From positions 1-19,755 of the forward strand of contig JASGGQ010000041.1 of assembly GCA_047604965.1 (NCBI GenBank): 19,755 nucleotides of DNA. Reading direction: 5' to 3'. Source of the stretch: JAGIBJ01 sp047604965 (lineage in GTDB: Bacteria > Actinomycetota > Thermoleophilia > Solirubrobacterales > Solirubrobacteraceae). How positions within the stretch are numbered: the stretch's first letter is position 1; each line of letters begins with the position of its first letter. The notes under the pieces were generated by a model, which was not told the origin of the DNA, did no database searches, and was given only the letters and a program-made list of their open reading frames with translations. Made by a program: the position numbers and the translations under genes. This document shows, piece by piece, positions 6,330 to 12,175 of the stretch.

Positions 6330-7295
6330 ATGAGTGCGCGGCGAACCTTCGTAACCGGGGCGACCGGCGTGCTCGGCGGCGCGCTCGTGCGGATGCTGCT
6401 CGAACGCGGCGACCATGTTGTCCTGCTCGTGCGCGACGAGTTGCGCGGCAGCGCGCTGGCCGGTAGTGGGCTGCGTCGCGACTGCGACCTTGTCCACGGC
6501 GATCTCGTCGATGCGGCGCTGCTGGATCGCGCGATCGGCGAACACGAAATCGACTCGGTCTTTCACCTCGCTGCGCAGACGATCGTTGGCATCGCACGGC
6601 GATCGCCGGTTTCGACCTACGAAACCAACGTGCGCGGCACCTGGCTGCTGATGGAGGCGTGCCGAACCCATGAGGTGCAGCGTGTCGTCGTTGCGGCGTC
6701 AGATAAGGCGTACGGCGCGAGCGAGGTGCTACCGTACACGGAGGAGCTGCCGCTCAACGCGACCGGCCCTTACGACGTCAGCAAGGCCGCGACCGACCTG
6801 ATTACTCGTTCCTACGCGCACACGTACGGCGTGCCGGCGGCGACGACCCGCTTCGCGAATCTCTACGGCCCCGGCGATCTCAACCCATCGCGCCTGATCC
6901 CGGAGGTGATCGTCGCTGCACTCGCCGGCCGGCCGGCGATCATCCGCTCCGATGGTTCGCCAGAGCGCGATCTGCTCTACGTCGACGATGCCGCACGCGC
7001 CTACCTGGCGATCGCTGATCTGATCGATCGCGACCCGTCCGCCGCCGTGGGCGAGGCGTTCAATGCCGGAACCGGCCACGGCACGAGCGTGCGGGAGATC
7101 GCCGACACGATCGTGCGCCTGGTGGGCGGCGGCGCGCGGGTCGAATACCGTGGTGCGGGGGTTCCCGACGGGGAGATCGACCGCCAAGCGGTTGACGCCA
7201 CCAAACTCCGCCAGCTGACCGGCTGGCAGCCGCAGATCACGCTCGAAGAGGGACTGCGCCGCACGATCGACTGGTACCGAGCGCAAACACGATGA
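6330..7295 (+). CDS. NAD-dependent NDP-sugar epimerase/dehydratase, CDP-glucose 4,6-dehydratase (RfbG)-like
   Basis: A 321-residue extended short-chain dehydrogenase/reductase. The NAD-binding GATGVLG is at 10-16 (GxxGxxG). The catalytic region shows SDKAYG with Ser124-Asp125-Lys126 and the YDVSK pair Tyr148/Lys152. A Ser/Thr-Asp-Lys triad in place of Thr-Asp-Glu is characteristic of the CDP-glucose 4,6-dehydratase group. NLYGPGDLNPSRLIPEVI and RDLLYVDDAARAY (near 214-226) are substrate-side family signatures. Enzymes of this group oxidise C4 and remove the C6 hydroxyl, giving a 4-keto-6-deoxy sugar. It follows the nucleotidyltransferase after 45 bp, consistent with consecutive pathway steps, and overlaps the next gene by ATGA. 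It could instead be an NDP-sugar 4-epimerase. Confidence 0.85.
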   Translation: MSARRTFVTGATGVLGGALVRMLLERGDHVVLLVRDELRGSALAGSGLRRDCDLVHGDLVDAALLDRAIGEHEIDSVFHLAAQTIVGIARRSPVSTYETNVRGTWLLMEACRTHEVQRVVVAASDKAYGASEVLPYTEELPLNATGPYDVSKAATDLITRSYAHTYGVPAATTRFANLYGPGDLNPSRLIPEVIVAALAGRPAIIRSDGSPERDLLYVDDAARAYLAIADLIDRDPSAAVGEAFNAGTGHGTSVREIADTIVRLVGGGARVEYRGAGVPDGEIDRQAVDATKLRQLTGWQPQITLEEGLRRTIDWYRAQTR

Positions 7296-7834
7296 ATTGC
7301 ACCACCTTCCTGCGGCGCTCCGCGATCGCCGCTGCGATCGCTATCCCGGTCGGCACCGGCCTGTTCGCCGCTCCCGCGTCGGCGAAGACGAGCTACTCGG
7401 CTGCGTTGACCGACGCCCGAGGCGACGCCAAACCATCCGCGCGTGACCTGGTGCGCGGCACCGTGCGCTACAACAGCAAGACTGGGACGCTCTCCGCGAA
7501 GCTGATCGTCGCCGCGAACTACGCGAGCAGCCGCGCCGATGCGGCGGTCGTCGCCTCGATCTCCGATACGTCGACGGCGAACTGTTCGAAGGTTGCGATG
7601 TCGATCGGCGTGCAGCTCTCCAACCCGACGGTCGCGCTTGCGTGGCGCGGCACCACGCCCGGCAAGCAGCGCTGGTACGGCACCGGTCGCATTCATGCCC
7701 GCACGCTCACGATGCGCGTACAAACCAAGCAGCTTGCTGGGCGCACGCCGGCCTGCACTGCCGCGTTCGTCACGACGACCGCGAACTCGCCGTCGATCAT
7801 TGATGAGACGGCTGTGCAGCGCGCCTTCTCGTAG
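7292..7834 (+). CDS. Secreted protein with Sec signal peptide, unknown function
   Basis: A 180-residue exported protein. The signal peptide has a basic LRRS region (7-10), a hydrophobic core (11-27) and an APASA cleavage site, with processing after Ala31. The mature part begins KTSYSAALTDARGDAKPSARDLVRG, an arrangement seen in beta-sandwich secreted proteins of actinobacteria, where a DxxGD-like segment is followed by strands. I cannot assign a family. Two Cys (about 98 and 157) could form a disulfide outside the cell. It is Ser/Thr-rich and might be glycosylated, but nothing proves this. Its ATG overlaps the TGA of the dehydratase gene (ATGA), so translation is probably coupled. No strong Shine-Dalgarno sequence is visible. 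Confidence 0.8.
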   Translation: MNCTTFLRRSAIAAAIAIPVGTGLFAAPASAKTSYSAALTDARGDAKPSARDLVRGTVRYNSKTGTLSAKLIVAANYASSRADAAVVASISDTSTANCSKVAMSIGVQLSNPTVALAWRGTTPGKQRWYGTGRIHARTLTMRVQTKQLAGRTPACTAAFVTTTANSPSIIDETAVQRAFS

Positions 7835-7910
7835 ATCAGTCACGGTGCGGCGGGGCTGGCGTGTGCCGACGCATCGCGGTGTCCCGCATCGCCGTGCAGC
7901 ACGCCCAGAT

Positions 7911-7932
7911 GGTGAGCGCGCACCGCGCTACC
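7911..7932 (+). terminator. Strong GC hairpin between the sugar operon and yebC
   Basis: GGT-AGCGCG pairs with CGCGCT-ACC across a 3-nt CAC loop, with a single bulged G at 7914: nine pairs in 22 nt. It lies about 80 nt after the secreted-protein stop and 12 nt before the candidate yebC -10 element. No T-run follows. It is a terminator candidate for the upstream operon, and the rest of the 121-bp gap holds nothing else recognised. Confidence 0.4.
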
Positions 7933-7943
7933 CGGCCCGCCCG

Positions 7944-7949
7944 TAAACT
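7944..7949 (+). promoter_or_regulatory. Candidate -10 element of yebC, leaderless type
   Basis: TAAACT ends 6 nt before the yebC ATG (GGCCGC between). A transcript starting 6-7 nt after this hexamer begins at the ATG itself. No Shine-Dalgarno sequence is present. Confidence 0.55.
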
Positions 7950-7955
7950 GGCCGC

Positions 7956-8705
7956 ATGGCCGGACACTCCAAGTGGGCATCGATCAAGCACAAGAAGGCG
8001 ATCGTCGACTCCCGCCGCGGGCAGCAGTTCACCAAGCTCGCGCGGGCGATCACCGTCGCCGCGAAAGATGGCGGCGGCGACCCGTCGGCGAATGCGGCGC
8101 TGACGCTCGCGATCCAGAAGGCCAAAGATGCGTCGATGCCGAAGGACAACATCGAGCGCGCCATCGCTCGCGGCACCGGCGGCGGCGCCGACGCCGCTGC
8201 GATCGAAACGGTGCTCTATGAGGGATACGGCCCTGGTGGTGTCGCGCTACTCGTCGAAGCGCTGACCGACAACCGCAACCGGACCAGCGCGAACGTCCGC
8301 CATCTCTTCAGCAAAGGTGGCGGCTCGCTCGGTGAACCGGGTTCGGTGGCCTACCTGTTCGATAAGAAGGGCGTGGCGATCGTCGACGGCGAGCAGTACT
8401 CCGAAGATGACCTGCTTTCCGCGATCGAAGCCGGTGCCGAGGATGTCGTCGCCGATGGCGACGTGATCGAGGTGATCACCGAGCCGGGCACGCTGACCGA
8501 GGTGCGGGCCGCGATCGAAGCGGACGGCATCACCGTCCGTAGCTCCGAAGTGCTGTACCGCCCGACCGTTCGCACGCAGGTCGACGAGGCGCAGACCCGG
8601 ACGCTGCTGAAGCTGATCGAGCTGCTCGAAGGCGACGACGACGTCAGCGAAGTCCATGCGAACTTCGATGTCGACGACGAGATCCTCGAGCGGGTGCTCG
8701 CGTAA
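7956..8705 (+). CDS. yebC: YebC/PmpR-family (TACO1-like) regulatory protein
   Basis: A 249-residue protein of the highly conserved YebC/TACO1 family. The diagnostic start MAGHSKWASIKHKKA is followed by an Arg/Lys-rich helical first domain and by MPKDNIERAI (61-70). The YEGYGPGGVALLVEALTDN segment and NVRHLFSKGGGSLG (about 113-126) mark the second domain. The acidic C-terminus with VSEVHANFDVDDE completes the three-domain protein at normal length. Members have been described as DNA-binding regulators and, in mitochondria and some bacteria, as translation factors. It stands upstream of ruvC as in many bacteria, but here a TetR gene on the opposite strand separates the two. The start is fixed by the conserved MAGHSKW and by TAAACT 6 nt upstream. 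Confidence 0.97.
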   Translation: MAGHSKWASIKHKKAIVDSRRGQQFTKLARAITVAAKDGGGDPSANAALTLAIQKAKDASMPKDNIERAIARGTGGGADAAAIETVLYEGYGPGGVALLVEALTDNRNRTSANVRHLFSKGGGSLGEPGSVAYLFDKKGVAIVDGEQYSEDDLLSAIEAGAEDVVADGDVIEVITEPGTLTEVRAAIEADGITVRSSEVLYRPTVRTQVDEAQTRTLLKLIELLEGDDDVSEVHANFDVDDEILERVLA

Positions 8706-8743
8706 CGCGGGCGTACTTGGCGGGCCGGCCACGGAGCGGCGCC

Positions 8744-8768
8744 ACCAGCCACGAGCGGCCGAGCTGGT
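8744..8768. terminator. Possible bidirectional terminator between convergent yebC and TetR genes
   Basis: ACCAGC (8744-8749) and GCTGGT (8763-8768) form a 6-bp stem with a 13-nt GC-rich loop in the 66-bp space between the two convergent stop codons. There is no T-run on either strand, so support is positional. Confidence 0.3.
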
Positions 8769-8771
8769 CTG

Positions 8772-9455
8772 TCAGTCCGCCGGATGCTGCGGTGCAGCGT
8801 GGTCGGCGATCTTGCGCCCGAACCCTTCGAGGCCGAGCCATGCGCCGTCGAGCGCCCAATCGACGATCGTTTCGCGGTCGACGAGATCCATGTTGTCGAC
8901 CCACCAGTTGCCGAGCCAGTGCATCGAGCCGGTGATCATCTGCGCCGCGATCCGCAGCCGCACCTTGCCTTCGACGGTGCCGATGATCGGCGCGGCCTCC
9001 GGCGCTTCGCTGAGCACGGCGGCGATGCCGTTGACGAAGGTCGGCTCGACGGCGAGCATCGTCTGGCTCGCTTCGCGGCCGACCCCTTCGCGAAAGAGCA
9101 TGTGCCAGGTCGCGGCCCGCTGCTCGATGAAGCGGAAGTACACGTCGATGCCGGCCCGCAGCCGCGCGCGGCTATCGACATCGGCGGGGGTCGCCGCGAC
9201 CGCGACCGCGACATCCTCAAAGAGATCTGAGACGAGTTCACGGATGACGGTTTGCTGAAGCTCCGTTTTGCTGGCGAAGTGCTCGTAGATCAGCGCCTTG
9301 CTCACGCCGGCCGCCTGCGCGACCTGGTCGATCGCCGTTTGATGGAAGCCGTGGCGCGCGAAGACCTCGGTGGCGGCCTCCAGGATCACCTCGCGGCGCT
9401 GCGTGGCGGACATGCGGCGACGGCGCGGCGAGGGCGGTTCGGCGGGGGAGGCCAC
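8772..9455 (-). CDS. TetR/AcrR-family transcriptional regulator
   Basis: A 227-residue regulator. A basic tail PRRRRMSATQRRE leads into a canonical TetR domain: EVILEAATEVFARHGFHQT (22-40) and the helix-turn-helix IDQVAQAAGVSKALIYEHF (42-60), ending ASKTELQQ. The C-terminal half (80-227) is helical with several Trp residues (MHWLGNWWVDN) that may line a hydrophobic ligand pocket, as in lipid-responsive TetR proteins. GTG at 9453-9455 is preferred to the in-frame ATG at 9413 because TAGGAT lies 6 nt upstream of the GTG and nothing precedes the ATG. It is divergent from ruvC across 86 bp and convergent with yebC, an insertion into an otherwise conserved gene order. Its target is not evident. 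Confidence 0.92.
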   Translation of the reverse strand: MASPAEPPSPRRRRMSATQRREVILEAATEVFARHGFHQTAIDQVAQAAGVSKALIYEHFASKTELQQTVIRELVSDLFEDVAVAVAATPADVDSRARLRAGIDVYFRFIEQRAATWHMLFREGVGREASQTMLAVEPTFVNGIAAVLSEAPEAAPIIGTVEGKVRLRIAAQMITGSMHWLGNWWVDNMDLVDRETIVDWALDGAWLGLEGFGRKIADHAAPQHPAD

Positions 9456-9461
9456 CGCACG

Positions 9462-9467
9462 ATCCTA
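9462..9467 (-). promoter_or_regulatory. Candidate -10 element of the second TetR gene, leaderless type
   Basis: TAGGAT on the minus strand ends 6 nt before the GTG start at 9455. The AGGA inside it could also serve as a Shine-Dalgarno sequence. It supports the GTG over the downstream ATG. Confidence 0.4.
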
Positions 9468-9541
9468 CCGTCGGCGGGGGTGGCCCGGGGCTGCATGGCC
9501 TCGCCCGGCGCCGTCCGGCCGATCCGCCAAGATACGAACAT

Positions 9542-10030
9542 ATGATCGTGCTTGGTATCGACCCCGGCCTCGCCAACACCGGGTGGGGCGTAGTCGCAAG
9601 CGGGTCGCGACCGCAGGCGCTCGCGCACGGAACGATCCGCACGGCGCCACGCACGCCGCTGGAGTTGCGGCTCGCGGAGATCCACGACGTGATCAGTTCG
9701 GTGCTCGATACGCACGAGGTCGACGCGGTCGCCGTCGAAGAGCTGTACTTCGGCCGCAACGCGAGCAGCGCCGTCGCCGTTGGCCAGGCGCGTGGCGTGT
9801 CGCTCGTGCTTGCCGGGTTGCGCGGTATCGGCTGCCACTCCTATACGCCGCAGCACGTCAAGCAGGCGGTTTGTGGTCGGGGCTCGGCTGAGAAGGCGCA
9901 GGTCCAGCGGATGATCGGAGCGCTGCTCGGGATCACCCCAGGGACCGACCACGCCGCCGACGCGCTCGCCGTCGCGCTGTGCCACGTGCAGCGCGCGCCG
10001 CTGGCCGCCGCCGTTCGGGAGGCGTCATGA
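9542..10030 (+). CDS. ruvC: Holliday junction resolvase RuvC
   Basis: A 162-residue endonuclease that cuts Holliday junctions produced during recombinational repair, acting with RuvAB. It has the RNase H-like fold signature MIVLGIDPGLANTGWG with catalytic Asp7, then VEELYFGRN with Glu66, and DHAADALAVAL with His137 and Asp140. In E. coli the third residue is Asp; His at this place is known in other RuvC proteins such as that of Thermus. Length is normal. It heads ruvC-ruvA-ruvB, overlapping ruvA by ATGA. A CAAGAT hexamer ends 8 nt before the ATG, a near match to the leaderless promoter pattern, and the region between it and the TetR gene is only 86 bp. Confidence 0.97.
   Translation: MIVLGIDPGLANTGWGVVASGSRPQALAHGTIRTAPRTPLELRLAEIHDVISSVLDTHEVDAVAVEELYFGRNASSAVAVGQARGVSLVLAGLRGIGCHSYTPQHVKQAVCGRGSAEKAQVQRMIGALLGITPGTDHAADALAVALCHVQRAPLAAAVREAS
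10017..10022 (+). promoter_or_regulatory. Shine-Dalgarno sequence of ruvA
   Basis: GGGAGG inside the 3' end of ruvC, 4 nt before the ruvA ATG. Together with the ATGA overlap it fixes the ruvA start and contrasts with the apparent lack of such sites before promoter-proximal genes. Confidence 0.6.
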
Positions 10031-10626
10031 TCGATCGCGTTCGCGGCACGCTCGTCGATCTCTCGGCAGGTCAGGTCGTGCTCGACGTCGGTGGTGTCGG
10101 CTTGCAGCTCTCCGTCTCAGCCAACACGATCGGACGTCTGCCGCCGCTCGGCGAACCGGTGATGCTGCTCTCGTATCTGGCCGTTCGCGAAGACGCGTTG
10201 CAGCTCTACGGTTTCGGCTCGTCGGCTGAGCGCGAGCTCTTTACGCTGCTGCTCGGTGTGCAGTCGGTCGGCCCGAAGCTGGCGCTGGCGGTGCTCTCCG
10301 GTGGAGAACCGGCCGATCTCGCGTCGGCGATCGCGCTCGGTGATGCAGCGCGGCTGCAAGCGACGCCCGGCGTCGGCAAGCGCACCGCCGAACGGATCGT
10401 CGTCGAGCTGCGCGACAAGATCGCGCCCGGTCTCTCTGATGCCGCATCGCACGGCTCGGCGGCACTGGCGACTGCGGCAGCCGCAGCCGACCCGCGCATC
10501 GAAGCGCGGGTCGCCCTTGAAGGACTCGGCTTTGCACCGGCCGAACTCGACGCGATGCTCGCCGCCGCCGAGGGCGAAACGGTCGAGCAGCTGGTCGCCG
10601 GAGCGCTCAAGAAGGCGCGCGCGTAA
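10027..10626 (+). CDS. ruvA: Holliday junction branch-migration protein RuvA
   Basis: A 199-residue protein forming tetramers that bind Holliday junctions and recruit the RuvB motor. The OB-fold domain I begins MIDRVRGTLVDL and includes YLAVREDALQLYGF (50-63). Two helix-hairpin-helix motifs follow at GVQSVGPKLALA (77-88) and ATPGVGKRTAERIVVEL (112-128). After an Ala-rich linker (138-155), domain III (about 156-199) would contact RuvB. The open frame begins earlier, within ruvC, but the family N-terminus, the ATGA overlap and the GGGAGG site fix ATG 10027. Its TAA overlaps the ruvB ATG (TAATG), so all three ruv genes are tightly coupled. Confidence 0.97.
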   Translation: MIDRVRGTLVDLSAGQVVLDVGGVGLQLSVSANTIGRLPPLGEPVMLLSYLAVREDALQLYGFGSSAERELFTLLLGVQSVGPKLALAVLSGGEPADLASAIALGDAARLQATPGVGKRTAERIVVELRDKIAPGLSDAASHGSAALATAAAAADPRIEARVALEGLGFAPAELDAMLAAAEGETVEQLVAGALKKARA

Positions 10627-11672
10627 TGGATAGAACGGGCGAACGAGACGAACCGCACGAACTGCGCTTGCACGACGCGCACGCCGCGCCCGATGACGAG
10701 ATCGAAACGAACCTGCGGCCCCGTCAGCTCGACGAGTTCATCGGTCAAGACGCGGTGCGCGAGCAGTTGGCGGTTGCGCTCGATGCTGCGCGTGGTCGTG
10801 GCGAAGCACTCGACCATGTGCTGTTCGCCGGGCCGCCGGGACTCGGCAAGACATCGCTGGCGAACATCGTCGCCGAAGAGCTTGGCGCGCCGTTCGTGCT
10901 CACGGCCGGGCCGGCACTGGAGCGAAAAGGCGACGTGGCGGCGTTGTTGACGGCACTGGAACCCGGGTCGGTCTTCTTCGTCGACGAGCTGCATCGGCTG
11001 CCGCGCACGCTGGAGGAGGCGTTCTACCCAGCGATGGAGGACTTCCAGCTCCCGATCACGATCGGCCAGGGGCCGGGGGCACGGGTCGTCACGATCGACC
11101 TGCCACGCTTCACGCTCGTCGGGGCCACCACCCGAGCCGGCCTGCTCTCGACGCCGCTACGTGACCGCTTTGGCATCCAGTTCCGGCTCGATCCGTACGG
11201 CGCCGACGAGTTGGCGCAGATCGTCGAGCGGTCGGCGGCGATCCTCGGCGTCAAGATCGCCCCGAGTGGCGCGCACGCGATCGCGTCGCGCTCACGCGGC
11301 ACGCCGCGCGTTGCGAACCGCTTGCTCAAGCGCGTGCGCGACTGGGTTCAGGTGCGTGGCAGCGGCGTGATCGACGACGCCGCTGCCGCGCTCGCGCTCG
11401 AACATCTCGAAATCGACGCCGAGGGACTCGACCGGCTCGATCGCGAAGTGCTGCGCACGATCTGTGACCTATTCGCGGGCGGGCCGGTCGGGCTCTCGAC
11501 GCTCGCCGCCGCTGTCGGGGAGGAATCGGACACGCTTGAGGACGTCTACGAGCCGTACCTGTTGCAGCGCGGCTTCCTCCAGCGCACGCCGCGCGGGCGG
11601 GTGGCGACCGTCCGTGCGTTCCATCACCTCGGGCTTACGACGCCCGGCGGTGCCGCCGCGCTGTTTGACTGA
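10626..11672 (+). CDS. ruvB: Holliday junction ATP-dependent DNA helicase RuvB
   Basis: A 348-residue AAA+ motor that drives branch migration with RuvA. Motifs in order: FIGQDAVREQL (38-48); Walker A GPPGLGKT (69-76); Walker B VFFVDELHRL with Asp120/Glu121; GATTRAG with the arginine-finger candidate Arg170; and sensor 2 RGTPRVANRLL. The C-terminal winged-helix DNA-binding domain starts near LFAGGPVGLSTLAAAVGEE and ends with LQRTPRGRVATVRAFHHLG. The first 25 residues are a variable His/Asp-rich leader. The start codon overlaps the ruvA stop by one base (TAATG), and an AAGAAGG sequence 10 nt upstream may act as a ribosome site. A 38-bp gap follows, holding the promoter of the zinc-ribbon/PAS gene. 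Confidence 0.98.
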   Translation: MDRTGERDEPHELRLHDAHAAPDDEIETNLRPRQLDEFIGQDAVREQLAVALDAARGRGEALDHVLFAGPPGLGKTSLANIVAEELGAPFVLTAGPALERKGDVAALLTALEPGSVFFVDELHRLPRTLEEAFYPAMEDFQLPITIGQGPGARVVTIDLPRFTLVGATTRAGLLSTPLRDRFGIQFRLDPYGADELAQIVERSAAILGVKIAPSGAHAIASRSRGTPRVANRLLKRVRDWVQVRGSGVIDDAAAALALEHLEIDAEGLDRLDREVLRTICDLFAGGPVGLSTLAAAVGEESDTLEDVYEPYLLQRGFLQRTPRGRVATVRAFHHLGLTTPGGAAALFD

Positions 11673-11695
11673 GCGCCTTCCCCCGCAGTTCCGGG

Positions 11696-11701
11696 TATCT
11701 T
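11696..11701 (+). promoter_or_regulatory. Candidate -10 element of the zinc-ribbon/PAS gene, leaderless type
   Basis: TATCTT ends 9 nt before the GTG at 11711, inside the 38-bp gap after ruvB. No Shine-Dalgarno sequence is seen. This implies a separate transcription start within the ruv-sec gene string. Confidence 0.4.
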
Positions 11702-11710
11702 CCTCGATCC

Positions 11711-12163
11711 GTGTCCGCGATCACGTTTATCTGCCCCCATTGCGCCCATCGCTCGGTGCAGCGCGATCGGGTACGCGGACTTCGAGGGAAACCGCTCACC
11801 TGCGACCGCTGCGGCGCCGGCATGTTGTTCGAACTGCTCGACGATTACTACCCGGCTCCGCAGGCCGCGATGTTCGTGCTCGATCAGCGCGGGAGGGTGC
11901 TCGGCTGCGGCCGTGGCAGCTTCCAGCTGACGGGGCTGAGCGACGAACGTGCGATCGGCCGCGACGCAACCGAACTGCTCGGACTCGTGCCCGACGAAGG
12001 TGCCGATCTGATCGGCCTCGTTCGCGAGTGGGGGGTCCGTCAACTCAACAAACCCGCGACCATCGAGGCCGAAGGCGACCTGCCGGCCCGCGTGATCGTC
12101 GACTGCTTCCCGGCATACGACGATGACGGGGGCGTACTGCTCGTCCTGACCCCCTCCGAGTAG
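11711..12163 (+). CDS. Small zinc-ribbon plus PAS-like domain protein, unknown role
   Basis: A 150-residue protein. Four Cys in two knuckles, CPHC (8-11) and CDRC (31-34), form a likely zinc ribbon at the N-terminus. Residues about 50-150 resemble a PAS domain: AAMFVLDQRGRVLGCGRGSF, then TGLSDERAIGRDATELLGL, and a final strand pair with VIVDCFPAYDDDGGVLLVLTP. There is no output domain, so it may bind DNA, RNA or a partner through the ribbon and sense a ligand or redox state through the PAS part. The start is GTG 11711, the first in the frame. It sits between ruvB and secDF, where many bacteria carry yajC; it has no membrane segment, so it is not a YajC. The PAS call is by eye and less sure than the ribbon. 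Confidence 0.8.
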   Translation: MSAITFICPHCAHRSVQRDRVRGLRGKPLTCDRCGAGMLFELLDDYYPAPQAAMFVLDQRGRVLGCGRGSFQLTGLSDERAIGRDATELLGLVPDEGADLIGLVREWGVRQLNKPATIEAEGDLPARVIVDCFPAYDDDGGVLLVLTPSE

Positions 12164-12166
12164 CAT
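12161..12166 (+). promoter_or_regulatory. Candidate -10 element of secDF, leaderless type
   Basis: TAGCAT, whose first three bases are the stop codon of the zinc-ribbon/PAS gene, ends 9 nt before the secDF GTG. Only CCGCCGCCT lies between, so there is no Shine-Dalgarno sequence. Confidence 0.4.
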
Positions 12167-12175
12167 CCGCCGCCT

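Noticed and set aside
5484..6671. A 395-codon open frame on the minus strand
   Set aside because: It is antisense to the RfbF-like and dehydratase genes, whose motifs are intact; there are no motifs of its own.
7871..7897. Direct repeat GCATCGC in the gap before yebC
   Set aside because: Two 7-bp copies in GC-rich DNA with no other structure are likely chance; no array or CRISPR-like spacing.
9979..10026. Upstream extension of the ruvA reading frame
   Set aside because: The extra 16 codons overlap ruvC and do not match the RuvA N-terminus; ATG 10027 has a Shine-Dalgarno sequence and an ATGA overlap.
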